Source of the DNA: Candidatus Methylomirabilis lanthanidiphila
GTDB taxonomy: Bacteria; Methylomirabilota; Methylomirabilia; Methylomirabilales; Methylomirabilaceae
Assembly (NCBI GenBank): GCA_902196205.1
Contig: CABIKM010000023.1
Coordinates: 1-38,296 of the forward strand
Reading direction: 5' to 3'
Length of the DNA: 38,296 nt
Shown: one piece after another, positions 16,183 through 24,482 of the stretch
Position numbering within the stretch: position 1 is the first letter of the stretch
Layout: each line of letters opens with the position of its first letter
Notes under the pieces: generated by a model
What the model was told of the DNA's origin: nothing
What the model saw: only the letters and a program-made list of their open reading frames with translations
The model's database searches: none
Translations under genes and position numbers: made by a program

Positions 16183-16824
16183 ATGAGATGGACAGGGCGA
16201 ATAGGGATCGGTTCCACTGTAACATTGACGCTGACGGCGTTGTTGCTGACCGGGTGTCCGAAGCGGCCGGAGGTTGTCGAGACGGTTCCAAGGCCCGGTG
16301 CGCCACAAGGTATGGCCGGCGAGTCGGCGCCTCCGACAACGCCACGGGTTGCCGCCTCCGAAGAGAAGTCGCCCACTGAGGTCGCGGTCCAGGCACCGGA
16401 CACGAAGCCGACCGAGACCGGTGCGGCCCCTGAGGCCAGGATCGCTGAGGCGGAGGTCAGACAGGACGGTGCTGTAGGGGCTCAGGTCTCGGAGCTGAAG
16501 GACGTCTACTTCGATTTTGATCAGTCCGGCATTCGAGAGGATGCCAGAAAGCTTCTGAATGAGAATGCCGAATGGTTCAGGAAAAATCCATCGGCCAAGG
16601 TGACCATCGAAGGCCACGCTGACGAGCGCGGCTCCAGCGAGTATAACCTTGCGCTGGGCGAGCGGCGCGCCAGGTCAACACGTGACTACCTCGTGGCTGC
16701 CGGAGTGGCGGCGAATCGGATCAGCACCATCAGTTTTGGGAAGGAGCGCCCCTTTGTGCTCGGGCACGATGAGTCTGCCTGGAGGTGGAACCGGCGGTCG
16801 CATTTTGTCTCCAGCGTAAAATAA
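16183..16824 (+). CDS. pal: Pal, peptidoglycan-associated lipoprotein
   Basis: Pal anchors the outer membrane to peptidoglycan. The ATG at 16183 follows a good ribosome site (GGGAGGAG). The signal peptide ends in a lipobox (LLLTGC, Cys25). A Pro/Glu/Ala-rich linker (about 26-100) leads to an OmpA-like domain (about 105-213) with [33 protein letters not shown] and ERPF, including the Asp and Arg that bind diaminopimelate. The C-terminal NRRSHF replaces the more common NRRAEF. The gap of about 100 bases after tolB contains nothing else clear. Confidence 0.95.
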   Translation: MRWTGRIGIGSTVTLTLTALLLTGCPKRPEVVETVPRPGAPQGMAGESAPPTTPRVAASEEKSPTEVAVQAPDTKPTETGAAPEARIAEAEVRQDGAVGAQVSELKDVYFDFDQSGIREDARKLLNENAEWFRKNPSAKVTIEGHADERGSSEYNLALGERRARSTRDYLVAAGVAANRISTISFGKERPFVLGHDESAWRWNRRSHFVSSVK

Positions 16825-16874
16825 CCGGGTGCGTCCGGATGTTATGCGGGTCAACGAGAGTTCGATACGTGTTC

Positions 16875-16911
16875 GGGTATGGCGGGCAGGCCTCACGTTC
16901 CCGCCATACCC
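16875..16911. repeat. Perfect 12-bp inverted repeat between pal and cpoB
   Basis: GGGTATGGCGGG (16875-16886) and CCCGCCATACCC (16900-16911) form a perfect 12-bp stem with a 13-base loop. It lies 50 bases after the pal stop and 53 before cpoB. No T-run follows, so it is not a standard rho-independent terminator. It may protect the 3' end of the tol-pal message or reduce read-through into cpoB. Confidence 0.7.
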
Positions 16912-16963
16912 GCGCGAGCCATGGACGACTCATGACGAAACGGCCGACTCTAGAGTATAGGAC

Positions 16964-18169
16964 ATGAGAGCGTATTCCCTGATGGCGGCTGCTCTGGCCA
17001 TTGGTCTGTTGACGGCCGGGTGCGAGGGGGATCTGCCGCTGCAAATGCTTCAACGGGACGTGGACTCCATGCGGGGTGAGCTGACTACCGTTGCCAGGAC
17101 AGGTGAGGGGACGCGACAGTCCATAGAGGACCGCCTGCGAAAGCTCGAGGACCGCCTGGACAAGAGTAATCGTGTCAAGGCTGCCCTGGAAGACAGGCTG
17201 GGGAAGTTGGAGTCGGATCTCAAGAGCCAATCGGCAAAGGTCGTTCAGGAACGACAGGCGTTCCTTCAGTCTCAGGCGGCGCTCACCGTGAAACTGGACG
17301 AATTGACAACCAGCGCACGCTTGGCGCAGGGACAGACTGAAGGGATCGGCCATGGCATCACGGAGGCGAACAGGCGAGTTGACGAGTTCGGGCGTCGCCT
17401 CGATCAGATGGGGCAACGACTGAACGGGTCCGACAAGCAGGCTGTCCAGGCGACCGCCGCGGCGCAAGCGGCGACGGCCGCGTCTCAGCAGACCGCACAG
17501 CAGGTGACGGCGGCGCTCCAGCAGATGGCCCAGCAGACCAACGCGGCGATTGAGCAGGTCAACGCCACCGCGCAACTCGCCTTAGCCGAAGCCAGGAAAA
17601 CGGGGAAGGAGAGGCCGATGACTGGTCCTGCCGGTTCCTCTCGCGCTGCGCCTCGGCCGCTGTCCCCTGTCGCGGCCTCGATTACGGCGCCCACCATCGT
17701 TCCGCCTGCGCAAGCCGTACCGGCTCCGGTCCAGGAGGCAGCGCCCCCGTCGCCTGCACCCCCGGTCCCGGCTGCGAAGCCGGCGGTCAGGATGGAGAGC
17801 GCGGGCGAGCTGTACAGGAATGCCCTGAATGATTATGCAAAGGGCGAGTATGACCTGGCGATCAGCGGCTTCCAAAATCATATTGAGATGCACCCCACCT
17901 CCAGCCTTACGCCGAATGCCAGATACTGGCTCGGCGAGTCGTATTACGGTCAGAAGAACTATGACCAGGCGATTAAGGAGTTTGCGCTGCTCATCAAGCA
18001 GCACCCGGATAATCCAAAGGTCGCGAGCGCCATGCTGAAGCAGGGGCTTGCCTACTTCGAACTGGGTGACAAGTCTAAGGCGCGGACGGCGCTCGACAAC
18101 CTGGTGAAGCAATTCCCGAAGTCGCAGGAGGCGAGGCGGGCGAAGGAGCGGCTGAGCCGGGTCAAGTGA
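16964..18169 (+). CDS. cpoB: CpoB/YbgF, Tol-Pal coordinating TPR protein
   Basis: CpoB (formerly YbgF) coordinates Tol-Pal constriction with peptidoglycan synthesis in the periplasm. The 401-residue protein has an N-terminal signal that ends AGC (Cys20), so here it is probably a lipoprotein. A long coiled coil follows (about 25-225, many Gln, Ala and charged residues). Next comes a Pro/Ala-rich linker (about 230-275). The C-terminal TPR domain (about 280-400) has the YbgF family motif AGELYRNALNDYAKGEYDLA and the repeat YYGQKNYDQAIKEFALLIKQ. At 401 residues it is longer than E. coli CpoB (about 263), the extra length being in the coiled coil and linker. Confidence 0.9.
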   Translation: MRAYSLMAAALAIGLLTAGCEGDLPLQMLQRDVDSMRGELTTVARTGEGTRQSIEDRLRKLEDRLDKSNRVKAALEDRLGKLESDLKSQSAKVVQERQAFLQSQAALTVKLDELTTSARLAQGQTEGIGHGITEANRRVDEFGRRLDQMGQRLNGSDKQAVQATAAAQAATAASQQTAQQVTAALQQMAQQTNAAIEQVNATAQLALAEARKTGKERPMTGPAGSSRAAPRPLSPVAASITAPTIVPPAQAVPAPVQEAAPPSPAPPVPAAKPAVRMESAGELYRNALNDYAKGEYDLAISGFQNHIEMHPTSSLTPNARYWLGESYYGQKNYDQAIKEFALLIKQHPDNPKVASAMLKQGLAYFELGDKSKARTALDNLVKQFPKSQEARRAKERLSRVK

Positions 18170-18179
18170 GCAGGGTGAG

Positions 18180-18674
18180 ATGCTGAAGGTCCACGGTGTT
18201 GGAGCCGTATCGAAGCCGACGGCGTCCAAGGATGGCGCCTTACGAACCATCATTGCGCTTAAGGCCCTTGGCGGGGTACTGTTCCTGCTGATCGGCCTTG
18301 GCGTTCTTACCCTGGTCAACCACGACATCGCCGATCTGGCGGAGGACGTTGCTGATTCGCTTGGCGTCGACCCGGAGAACCTTTATCTGCTGCAGTTTCT
18401 CGAGTGGCTCATCGGGATCTCTTCAAAGCAGATTATCGCAATAGGATTTGTGACCCTTCTGTATTCGGCCCTGCTGCTGACGATGGCGTGGGGACTTCAC
18501 GTGGGACGGGTCTGGGCCGACTGGCTGACGATCGGCGCGACAGGGCTCTTTATCCCCGTTGAGCTCTACGAAGTGGTCTGGTCGATCCGCCCGACCTACT
18601 CGATTGCGCTCGCCATCAACATCTTTATCGTGTGGTATCTGATCCGCCGCCGTATCCGATCGTCATCGCTTTGA
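18180..18674 (+). CDS. DUF2127 membrane protein
   Basis: A 164-residue integral membrane protein of the DUF2127 family, whose function is unknown. A cytoplasmic N-terminus is followed by four predicted membrane helices, at about residues 21-45 (RTIIALKALGGVLFLLIGLG), 78-104, 112-132 and 137-156. Family-typical features are the ALKAL start of helix 1, a loop with Asp-rich HDIADLAEDVA, and VELYEVVW before the last helix. It follows cpoB by 10 bases and may be co-transcribed with it; no functional link is implied. Confidence 0.8.
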   Translation: MLKVHGVGAVSKPTASKDGALRTIIALKALGGVLFLLIGLGVLTLVNHDIADLAEDVADSLGVDPENLYLLQFLEWLIGISSKQIIAIGFVTLLYSALLLTMAWGLHVGRVWADWLTIGATGLFIPVELYEVVWSIRPTYSIALAINIFIVWYLIRRRIRSSSL

Positions 18675-18685
18675 ACCCACCACGC

Positions 18686-18771
18686 CATTGCGAGGCAAAG
18701 CTGAAGCAATTTCACAGTCCTTCAGAACAACGACGATGAGATTGCCGCGCTCCCGTTGGTCGCTCGCAATG
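18686..18771. repeat. MITE-like intergenic repeat, 86 bp
   Basis: Perfect 9-bp terminal inverted repeats CATTGCGAG (18686-18694) and CTCGCAATG (18763-18771) enclose a second, inner pair, GCAATTTCA and TGAGATTGC, with one mismatch. The type CATTGCGAG...GAAGCAAT...GATTGCCGCGCTCC...CTCGCAATG is a widespread dispersed element in diverse bacterial genomes. It carries no gene and lies between DUF2127 and the end of leuB, where it could fold into a long hairpin. Confidence 0.78.
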
Positions 18772-18881
18772 ACGAGCGAGCGAGTGTTATGATCTCGCCG
18801 CGCACTTTCATGCCCATGGATGCAACAACTGCGTTGAGGTAGCACTCTGAAAGTATCCTTATATCTGCGATATCTCTACTT

Positions 18882-19967
18882 TTAACAACCCCTCACAATA
18901 TGCTCGACCACAAGGTCGCCCATCTGTGCTGTGCCGATAAGCACCGTGTGGCCGGGTTGCCGGATATCGAGTGTTCGGTACCCGGCCTCGAGCACCCGGT
19001 CTACCGCCGTCTCGATGGCGGCGGCCGCCGGCTCGTGGTGGAGTGAATAACGCAGGAGCATCGCCGCGGATAGGATGGTGGCAAGGGGGTTCACCGTGTC
19101 TTGTCCGGCAATATCCGGGGCGGAACCATGGATCGGTTCGTACAGGCCTGGCCCATCTCCCATGCTTGCCGAAGCGAGCATGCCGATTGAGCCGACGAGC
19201 ATGGCGGCTTCGTCGCTCAGGATGTCTCCGAAGGTATTCTCGGTCAGCACGACGTCGAAGCGTCGTGGATCGCGGATTAGTTGCATCGAGCAGTTATCCA
19301 CCAGCATATGATCCAGCTCGACGCCGGGGAACTCCTTGGCCGTCTCGGTGACTACGCGACGCCAGAGCTGAGAGCTGGCCAGCACATTGACCTTGTCGAC
19401 GGAGGTCAGTCGCTTCCGACGCTGCGCGGCGATCTTGAATCCGATCCTGGCGATTCGCTCGATCTCATCAGTGGTATAGCTGAGCGTGTCTACACCTCGT
19501 TCCCCTTTGCCGTCCGGGGCGGGGCCTATCCCCTTCGGTTCGCCGAAGTACAGGCCGCCGGTCAGCTCTCTGAGGACGAGCAGATCGACCCCCTCGATGA
19601 TCTCGCGCTTCAGCGGCGATGTGTCGACGAGCGGGGCGAACAGCTTCACCGGCCTGAGGTTGGCGTACAGCCCCAGCTCCTTGCGCAATGCGAGCAGCCC
19701 TCGCTCAGGGCGACGATCGACCGGTAGGCTGTCCCACTGAGGGCCACCCACCGCGCCGAAGAGGATGGCATCGGCTGCGCGGCAGAGGCGCCCGGTCTCC
19801 GGTGGGAGCGGGGTTCCACAGTGATCGATGGCGATGCCGCCGACAATCCCCTCCTGGAACTGCAAGGGGAGACCAAACAGCGCGGCGACTTGTCGCAGGA
19901 CCTTTAACGCCTCCCGGATGATCTCCGGGCCCACGCCATCTCCAGGCAGCACAGCAATCCGAGCCAT
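18882..19967 (-). CDS. leuB: 3-Isopropylmalate dehydrogenase
   Basis: LeuB oxidises and decarboxylates 3-isopropylmalate with NAD+ to the leucine precursor 2-oxoisocaproate. The 361-residue protein has the N-terminal motif [13 protein letters not shown], the substrate-loop region [15 protein letters not shown] and the Tyr/Lys catalytic set, with [13 protein letters not shown]. It also has the signature [21 protein letters not shown] and [17 protein letters not shown] with the NAD-binding Asp. The start is placed at ATG 19967, where GGGAGGATTC gives a perfect ribosome site; the longer in-frame start at 20009 would add 14 unlikely residues. It stands alone and diverges from engB. Confidence 0.96.
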   Translation of the reverse strand: MARIAVLPGDGVGPEIIREALKVLRQVAALFGLPLQFQEGIVGGIAIDHCGTPLPPETGRLCRAADAILFGAVGGPQWDSLPVDRRPERGLLALRKELGLYANLRPVKLFAPLVDTSPLKREIIEGVDLLVLRELTGGLYFGEPKGIGPAPDGKGERGVDTLSYTTDEIERIARIGFKIAAQRRKRLTSVDKVNVLASSQLWRRVVTETAKEFPGVELDHMLVDNCSMQLIRDPRRFDVVLTENTFGDILSDEAAMLVGSIGMLASASMGDGPGLYEPIHGSAPDIAGQDTVNPLATILSAAMLLRYSLHHEPAAAAIETAVDRVLEAGYRTLDIRQPGHTVLIGTAQMGDLVVEHIVRGC

Positions 19968-20080
19968 GAATCCTCCCGGACAGACATCCCTCAGACAAAG
20001 TCCGTTCACTCAGAGCATCCATGACTAGCACGGCGAGATGGGCGGGTCAAGGATAAAGGACTGCGTGGGACAGGCTGTGC

Positions 20081-20086
20081 TATACT
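20081..20086 (+). promoter_or_regulatory. -10 box just before engB, suggesting a leaderless message
   Basis: TATACT (20081-20086, 5 of 6 matches) ends only 6 bases before the GTG start codon of engB at 20093, so transcription would begin at or next to the start codon. No ribosome site lies between them. The -35 area is weak (AGGACT at 20057-20062, 18-bp spacer, 3 of 6). Confidence 0.55.
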
Positions 20087-20092
20087 GTTTCC

Positions 20093-20797
20093 GTGAATAT
20101 CGTCGCTGCTGAGTTCGTGAAAAGCGTATCGTCGCTTGTCCAACTCCCGCGTGAACAACGGGCGGAGATCGCCGTTGTGGGCCGTTCCAATGTCGGCAAG
20201 TCGTCGTTGATCAACTGTCTGCTGCGCCGCCGTGGGCTGGCCCGGGTGAGCGCTACGCCGGGGCGGACGCAGCTTCTCAATTATTTCCTGATCAATCAGG
20301 ACTTCTATCTGGTCGATCTCCCCGGCTACGGTTACGCAAAGGCGCCCGATGCCATTCGACAGGCGTGGGGACCGCTGGTCGAGGGATACCTTGCCGCACG
20401 CCGCGACCTCAGGGCCGTGATGGTGTTGTTTGATGCGCGACAGGGGGTCACGGACAGGGACCAGCTCATGACGCGGCTGCTGGGTGAACTCTCGATCAAG
20501 TGGATCCCTGTACTGACTAAGATCGATAAGCTTCGGCGGAACGCCCGTCATCCACAGATCTGCAGCGTGGCCCAAGCCTTGGGTGTGCGCGATGCTCGGG
20601 CGATCATCCCGTTTTCTGCGAAGTCTGAGGAGGGGCGGGACAGGTTGCTGGCGGCCATCGACGGCTGCACGCATACGCGATCCCACCCGAGGGATTCAGC
20701 GTTGACTCAGACCTCCGGACCTGCTAGGCTCAAAGCGGCGATGACGGGGCGGTCGCAGTCGACGTCCCGCGCCGGCGTACGCGAGGAGTGCGGATGA
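20093..20797 (+). CDS. engB: EngB/YihA/YsxC ribosome-biogenesis GTPase
   Basis: An essential GTPase that acts in late assembly of the large ribosomal subunit. The 234-residue protein starts IVAAEFVKSVSSLVQLP, the usual EngB N-terminus, which fixes the GTG start at 20093. GTPase motifs are G1 GRSNVGKSSLIN, a switch I Thr in SATPGRTQ, G3 DLPGYGYAKA, G4 TKIDKL and G5-like FSAKSEEG. The last 35 residues or so are Ser/Arg-rich and longer than usual. The stop overlaps the next gene's ATG by 4 bases. It has no Shine-Dalgarno sequence and a -10 box immediately upstream. Confidence 0.95.
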   Translation: MNIVAAEFVKSVSSLVQLPREQRAEIAVVGRSNVGKSSLINCLLRRRGLARVSATPGRTQLLNYFLINQDFYLVDLPGYGYAKAPDAIRQAWGPLVEGYLAARRDLRAVMVLFDARQGVTDRDQLMTRLLGELSIKWIPVLTKIDKLRRNARHPQICSVAQALGVRDARAIIPFSAKSEEGRDRLLAAIDGCTHTRSHPRDSALTQTSGPARLKAAMTGRSQSTSRAGVREECG

Positions 20798-22572
20798 GTA
20801 TGATAGGGGCAGGACGGGTTCGACAACGGCTCATTGTCTTGTTGGGGCTGGTCGTATTCGGACAAGGGTGCGCGACCGTGCAGAGGGGCGGCGAATCGGT
20901 GATGAGGGGTACGGCGCCTGCGGCTGCCGTCGCTTCTGTGGCCATAACAGCCAAGCAGGAAGAGGGCAAGGCTGAGGCCTACTACCGATTTATGAGGAGC
21001 CTGCTGGCAGAACAGGCAGGAGATTATCAGGCAGCGATCACGTGGCAAAAGGCGGCGCTAGAGGTCGATCCTCGATCTGTTGCCATGCACAACGTTCTGG
21101 CCTCTCTGTATATGAAACGGGGCGATGTTCGGGGCGCAATCAGCACCGCAGAGGATGTGCTTGCCCTTGATGCGAAGAACCTTCACGCCCACCTGCTCCT
21201 GGCCGCGGTCTATCAGAGCCTCCATAATCTGCCGGTCGCCGAACGGTATCTTCGCGAGGCGGTCGATCTGGATCCCAGCCGAATCGAGATCTACCTGCAG
21301 CTTGCGGTTCTCTATCGGGAGGCCAAAAGACTGAATGAGGCGATTGCTGTGTACCGGAGAGCCCTGGACGTTGATCCCGGGTCACTGGTGCTTCGCTACA
21401 ACCTGGGTCGTCTCTACCTGGAAGAAGGACAGCCGGAGCAGGCAGGCCTGATCTTTCGGGAGATCCTGGAGCGCGACTCCGAGTTCAACCCCGCGTTGAT
21501 GGCGCTTGGGATGAGCCTTGAGGCCCAGGGGCGATTCGACGAGGCCAGGGAGACATATCGGCGTGCGCTTGACGACGATCCCAGAAATGGCGAGCTTCGG
21601 GAGCGTGTCGCTCATCTGCTGTTGAGGCAAAAGGACCTGGAGGGCGCTCTCGTTGAATATCAACGGCTGCTCGATCAGGAGCCGAACAACAGCTCATTCA
21701 AACTTCGGATCGCATTCATTTACTACGAAAAGAGAGTGTATGACAAGGCCGTTGGGGTCTTTCAGGACATCCTTCGACAGGAACCGGGCAACCATGAGGT
21801 CCGCTACTACCTGGGGCTGACCCTTGAGGATGACAAGCGCCCGGACGAGGCTCTCGACGCGCTGGCACAGATTCCCAAAGAGAGTCCACGTTATCCGGAT
21901 GCGCTGTTCCACCGCGGGTATATTCTGAGCCAGAAGGAACGGTATGCCGAGGCTAGCGATCTGCTCTCAATGGCAGGCGCCCTCAAGCCGAACGAGGGCA
22001 CCATTCCGTACCTGCTGGGTCTGATCTACTTTCAGCAAAAAAGCTATGGACAGGCCATCGCGCAACTTGAGCGCGCGCTCGGTCTGGAACCGAGCAATGC
22101 CGCCTACCTGTATCAACTCGGTTCGGCCTTTGAGCGCAGTCGTCAGATTGACAAGGCTGAAACGGTCTTTCGTAAGTTATTGGTTGTCGATCCGAAGAAT
22201 GCCGACGCGTACAACTACCTGGGGTACATGTTCGCCGATGAGGGGATCAGGCTCGATGAGTCGGTGGCCCTGGTCAAGAAGGCGTTAGAGCTTCAGCCCG
22301 ATAACGGGGCGTTTGTCGACAGCCTGGGTTGGGCCTATTTTAAGAAGGGGATGATCGACGAAGCCCTGGCGGAACTGAAGCGCGCCGTGGAACTCACCAC
22401 GAAGGAGGATCCCACCATCTTTGAACACCTTGGGGACGTCTACTTTAGAAAGCAGATGGTTCCCGAGGCGATCAGGGAGTGGGAACGTTCGCTTGCCATC
22501 GATAGTGCGAACGAGGCCGTACAGCGCAAGCTCGGTAAGGCCAGGGAGGTGCTCTCTCGGGAGGAGAGGTGA
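20794..22572 (+). CDS. Large TPR-repeat lipoprotein
   Basis: The protein is 592 residues from ATG 20794, chosen because GAGGAG lies 5 bases upstream; a GTG at 20788 would add two residues. A lipoprotein signal ends FGQGC (about residue 25). The rest (about 45-590) consists of some 14-15 tetratricopeptide repeats with the typical W/Y-x2-L/I-G...A...Y...A...P spacing, for example NLGRLYLEEGQPEQAGLIFR and NYLGYMFADEGIRLDESVAL. TPR proteins are scaffolds for protein complexes. This one probably sits in the outer membrane facing the periplasm. It is coupled to the LolB-like gene (4-base overlap); its partner is unknown. Confidence 0.88.
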   Translation: MSMIGAGRVRQRLIVLLGLVVFGQGCATVQRGGESVMRGTAPAAAVASVAITAKQEEGKAEAYYRFMRSLLAEQAGDYQAAITWQKAALEVDPRSVAMHNVLASLYMKRGDVRGAISTAEDVLALDAKNLHAHLLLAAVYQSLHNLPVAERYLREAVDLDPSRIEIYLQLAVLYREAKRLNEAIAVYRRALDVDPGSLVLRYNLGRLYLEEGQPEQAGLIFREILERDSEFNPALMALGMSLEAQGRFDEARETYRRALDDDPRNGELRERVAHLLLRQKDLEGALVEYQRLLDQEPNNSSFKLRIAFIYYEKRVYDKAVGVFQDILRQEPGNHEVRYYLGLTLEDDKRPDEALDALAQIPKESPRYPDALFHRGYILSQKERYAEASDLLSMAGALKPNEGTIPYLLGLIYFQQKSYGQAIAQLERALGLEPSNAAYLYQLGSAFERSRQIDKAETVFRKLLVVDPKNADAYNYLGYMFADEGIRLDESVALVKKALELQPDNGAFVDSLGWAYFKKGMIDEALAELKRAVELTTKEDPTIFEHLGDVYFRKQMVPEAIREWERSLAIDSANEAVQRKLGKAREVLSREER

Positions 22573-23399
22573 CTGGTCGCCTCGCCGTATGCGTCTCGGC
22601 GCTTATTACAGCAGTCGCGCTGAGCGGGTGCGCTGTCTATACGGTTGATCTCGTTCCGGAGGAACGGAACCAGCCGCGTCCTTCGAGACCGGTTGCGCAG
22701 GAGATTCTCCGGTCCTTACAGGAGCGAGAGGCTGCGATCACGGGTCTGCAAGCCGTACTTGACTTCACCGTGCGGCGCGCGGGCACGCAGGAGCACGGGC
22801 AGGAGGCGGTTGTTGTCCGGCGACCCGACCTGATTCGACTGGAGAGCATCGGTTGGGGCGGACTGACGTCGTTCGTGATCGTGAGTGACGGACGCCGACT
22901 GATCGCGCATGCGCTGCTGCAGAATCTATTCGTCGAGGGGCGTCCGACCCCTGAGAACGTTGCGAAGGTTACGGGACTTCGCGTGGCGCCGGCCCATCTG
23001 GTCCGGTTGCTGCTCGGCCTGCCGCCCATCGCGATCCAGGTCGATACGACAGAACTGTATGGCCCGGATGATGGTCGCGCATATCTGCTGCGAGGGCAGG
23101 ATGCGCCCTTTACGCAGCGCCTCTGGGTATCCGATGACGACCTGAGCCTCCTGAGAGGGGAGTTGTACGACCGAACATCGCTCCGCCTGAGGTTTCGGTA
23201 CGTGCCCGCGGTCCACGGTTTACCCACGCTCCTGCTGGAGGAGCCCGTGAAGCAGGTAGCAGTGGAGCTGTCGTATCGGTCCTATACGCTGAATCCCGAG
23301 TTATCCGATGAGTTGTTCCGAATTCCGCCGGCCCAGGGAGCGCAGGTCGTGAACCTGGACGCAGGTGTAGCCCCAATGCTCAGGTTTCTTGAGAGATGA
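22569..23399 (+). CDS. LolB-like / DUF4292-type outer-membrane lipoprotein
   Basis: A 276-residue protein starting with GTG (GTGA overlap with the TPR gene, ribosome site GGGAGGAG). The signal peptide ends VALSGC (Cys21). After a short linker, ITGLQAVLDFTVRRAG and VVVRRPDLIRLESIGWGGLT follow the pattern of the LolA/LolB fold, a half beta-barrel that carries lipoproteins. Later strands include LRFRYVPAVHGLPTLLLEEP and VELSYRSYTLNPELSDELF. The place directly before ispE and prs is where lolB lies in E. coli and others, which supports a role in lipoprotein insertion. The sequence similarity to true LolB is weak, so a DUF4292 protein with another role is possible. Confidence 0.65.
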   Translation: MTGRLAVCVSALITAVALSGCAVYTVDLVPEERNQPRPSRPVAQEILRSLQEREAAITGLQAVLDFTVRRAGTQEHGQEAVVVRRPDLIRLESIGWGGLTSFVIVSDGRRLIAHALLQNLFVEGRPTPENVAKVTGLRVAPAHLVRLLLGLPPIAIQVDTTELYGPDDGRAYLLRGQDAPFTQRLWVSDDDLSLLRGELYDRTSLRLRFRYVPAVHGLPTLLLEEPVKQVAVELSYRSYTLNPELSDELFRIPPAQGAQVVNLDAGVAPMLRFLER

Positions 23400-24274
23400 A
23401 ACAGGTCACGCTGACGTCTCCTTCCAAGATCAATCTGTTTCTAGAGGTCCTCGGACGGCGAGACGATGGGTACCACGAAATCTGTTCAATCGTCGCGCTG
23501 ACCGAACTGTGCGATACCATTATCCTGGAACGCCGAACGAGCGGGATTACCATCCGGGTCAGAGATCCCAAGGTCCCATCAGGGCCCGACAATCTGTGCC
23601 ATCGGGCGGCCGATCTGTTGCTGCGACACAGTGGGATTCACGGTGGGGTAAGCATTCGGATCGAGAAGCATATCCCTGTAGCCGGTGGGATGGGCGGGGG
23701 GTCGAGCAACGCCGCGGCGACATTATGGGGGTTGAACCTGTTGTACGACCTGGGGTGGCCTCGCGAGGAGCTGACTAGCCTCGGGTCTGAGTTGGGTTCC
23801 GATGTGCCCCTGTTCTTTTGCCGGGGAGCCGCCTTTATACGAGGGCGAGGGGAGCGGGTAGAGGAGTTGGCTGCGCTGACGCCGCGATGGCTTGTGATTG
23901 CCAATCCCGGGATGGAAATCTCCACGGCGTCGGTCTACCGTCGGTTGAGATTGCCGTTGACATCTGAAAAAGCCGGGTTTACAATGCGGGGTTTAGTCGA
24001 GTCGGGTCAGGTAGAGGCGGCGCTGTCGCACTGCTTTAACCGACTGGAGGACGTTGTACTTGAGGCCTATCCCCCGGTCGCCAACCTCAAACAGCGGCTG
24101 TTGCTATTGGGGGCGAGCCCGGTCTTGGTCAGCGGGAGCGGGCCGACGGTCTTCGGCGTCATGCGAGAGGCTAAGGCGGCCAAGCGGGTTGCGTCAAGTT
24201 TAGTCGAGAGCGGAATTGCTGCGGTTGCCTGCCGCACCCTGGAGAAGAATCCTTTGTTGACGACGGAACGGTAG
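23396..24274 (+). CDS. ispE: 4-Diphosphocytidyl-2-C-methyl-D-erythritol kinase
   Basis: IspE phosphorylates CDP-methylerythritol in the non-mevalonate (MEP) route to isoprenoids; ispD and ispF, the steps before and after, are also in this window. The 292-residue GHMP kinase has SKINLFLEVLGRRDDGYHE at the N-terminus, the ATP-binding loop PVAGGMGGGSSNAAA and the C-terminal motif VSGSGPTVFGV. The start overlaps the LolB-like gene by 4 bases (ATGA). Its TAG stop (24272-24274) lies in the left arm of the repeat element at 24271-24335. Confidence 0.96.
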   Translation: MKQVTLTSPSKINLFLEVLGRRDDGYHEICSIVALTELCDTIILERRTSGITIRVRDPKVPSGPDNLCHRAADLLLRHSGIHGGVSIRIEKHIPVAGGMGGGSSNAAATLWGLNLLYDLGWPREELTSLGSELGSDVPLFFCRGAAFIRGRGERVEELAALTPRWLVIANPGMEISTASVYRRLRLPLTSEKAGFTMRGLVESGQVEAALSHCFNRLEDVVLEAYPPVANLKQRLLLLGASPVLVSGSGPTVFGVMREAKAAKRVASSLVESGIAAVACRTLEKNPLLTTER

Positions 24275-24335
24275 GGGCGCGATTTATCGCGCCCATGTGG
24301 GCGCAACAACAGGGCGTCATAAATGGCGCCCCTAC
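24271..24335. repeat. GTAGGGGC/GCCCCTAC inverted repeat between ispE and tRNA-Gln
   Basis: Outer arms GTAGGGGC (24271-24278) and GCCCCTAC (24328-24335) are perfect reverse complements. Inside is a perfect 8-bp hairpin GGGCGCGA / TCGCGCCC (24275-24282 with 24287-24294), and GGGCGC (24299-24304) can pair with GCGCCC (24326-24331). The left arm carries the ispE stop codon and the right arm ends 1 base before the tRNA-Gln gene. It has the same end sequence and two-hairpin plan as the element at 7701-7747. Confidence 0.75.
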
Positions 24336-24336
24336 T

Positions 24337-24410
24337 TGGGGGGTCGGATAAGGGTAATCCGGCAGACTTTGGATCTGCACATCGAGGTTCGAGTCCTCGC
24401 CCCCCAGCCA
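24337..24410 (+). tRNA. tRNA-Gln (anticodon TTG)
   Basis: A 74-base tRNA with an acceptor stem TGGGGGG / CCCCCCA (24337-24343 with 24400-24406). The anticodon arm is GCAGA-CTTTGGA-TCTGC with anticodon TTG, reading CAA. The T arm is CGAGG-TTCGAGT-CCTCG. The discriminator base is G and the CCA end is encoded (24408-24410). It sits between the ispE and prs genes, in the same direction. Confidence 0.95.
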
Positions 24411-24482
24411 GAGCGGGCGGCGGCAGGCTGCCGTCGTATGTAAACGCGCAGGAGGAACGACGCGGTATGTGGAGAGTATCTG

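Noticed and set aside
16933-16961. ATGACG...TATAGG as promoter for cpoB
   Set aside because: The predicted transcript start would fall inside the coding region after the ATG, and the -35 match is weak.
16730-17575. Minus-strand open frame of 281 codons opposite pal and cpoB
   Set aside because: It is low-complexity and Arg/Leu-rich, and lies antisense to two convincing Tol-Pal genes.
20788-20793. GTG as start of the TPR lipoprotein
   Set aside because: The GTG lies within the GAGGAG ribosome site that serves the ATG at 20794.
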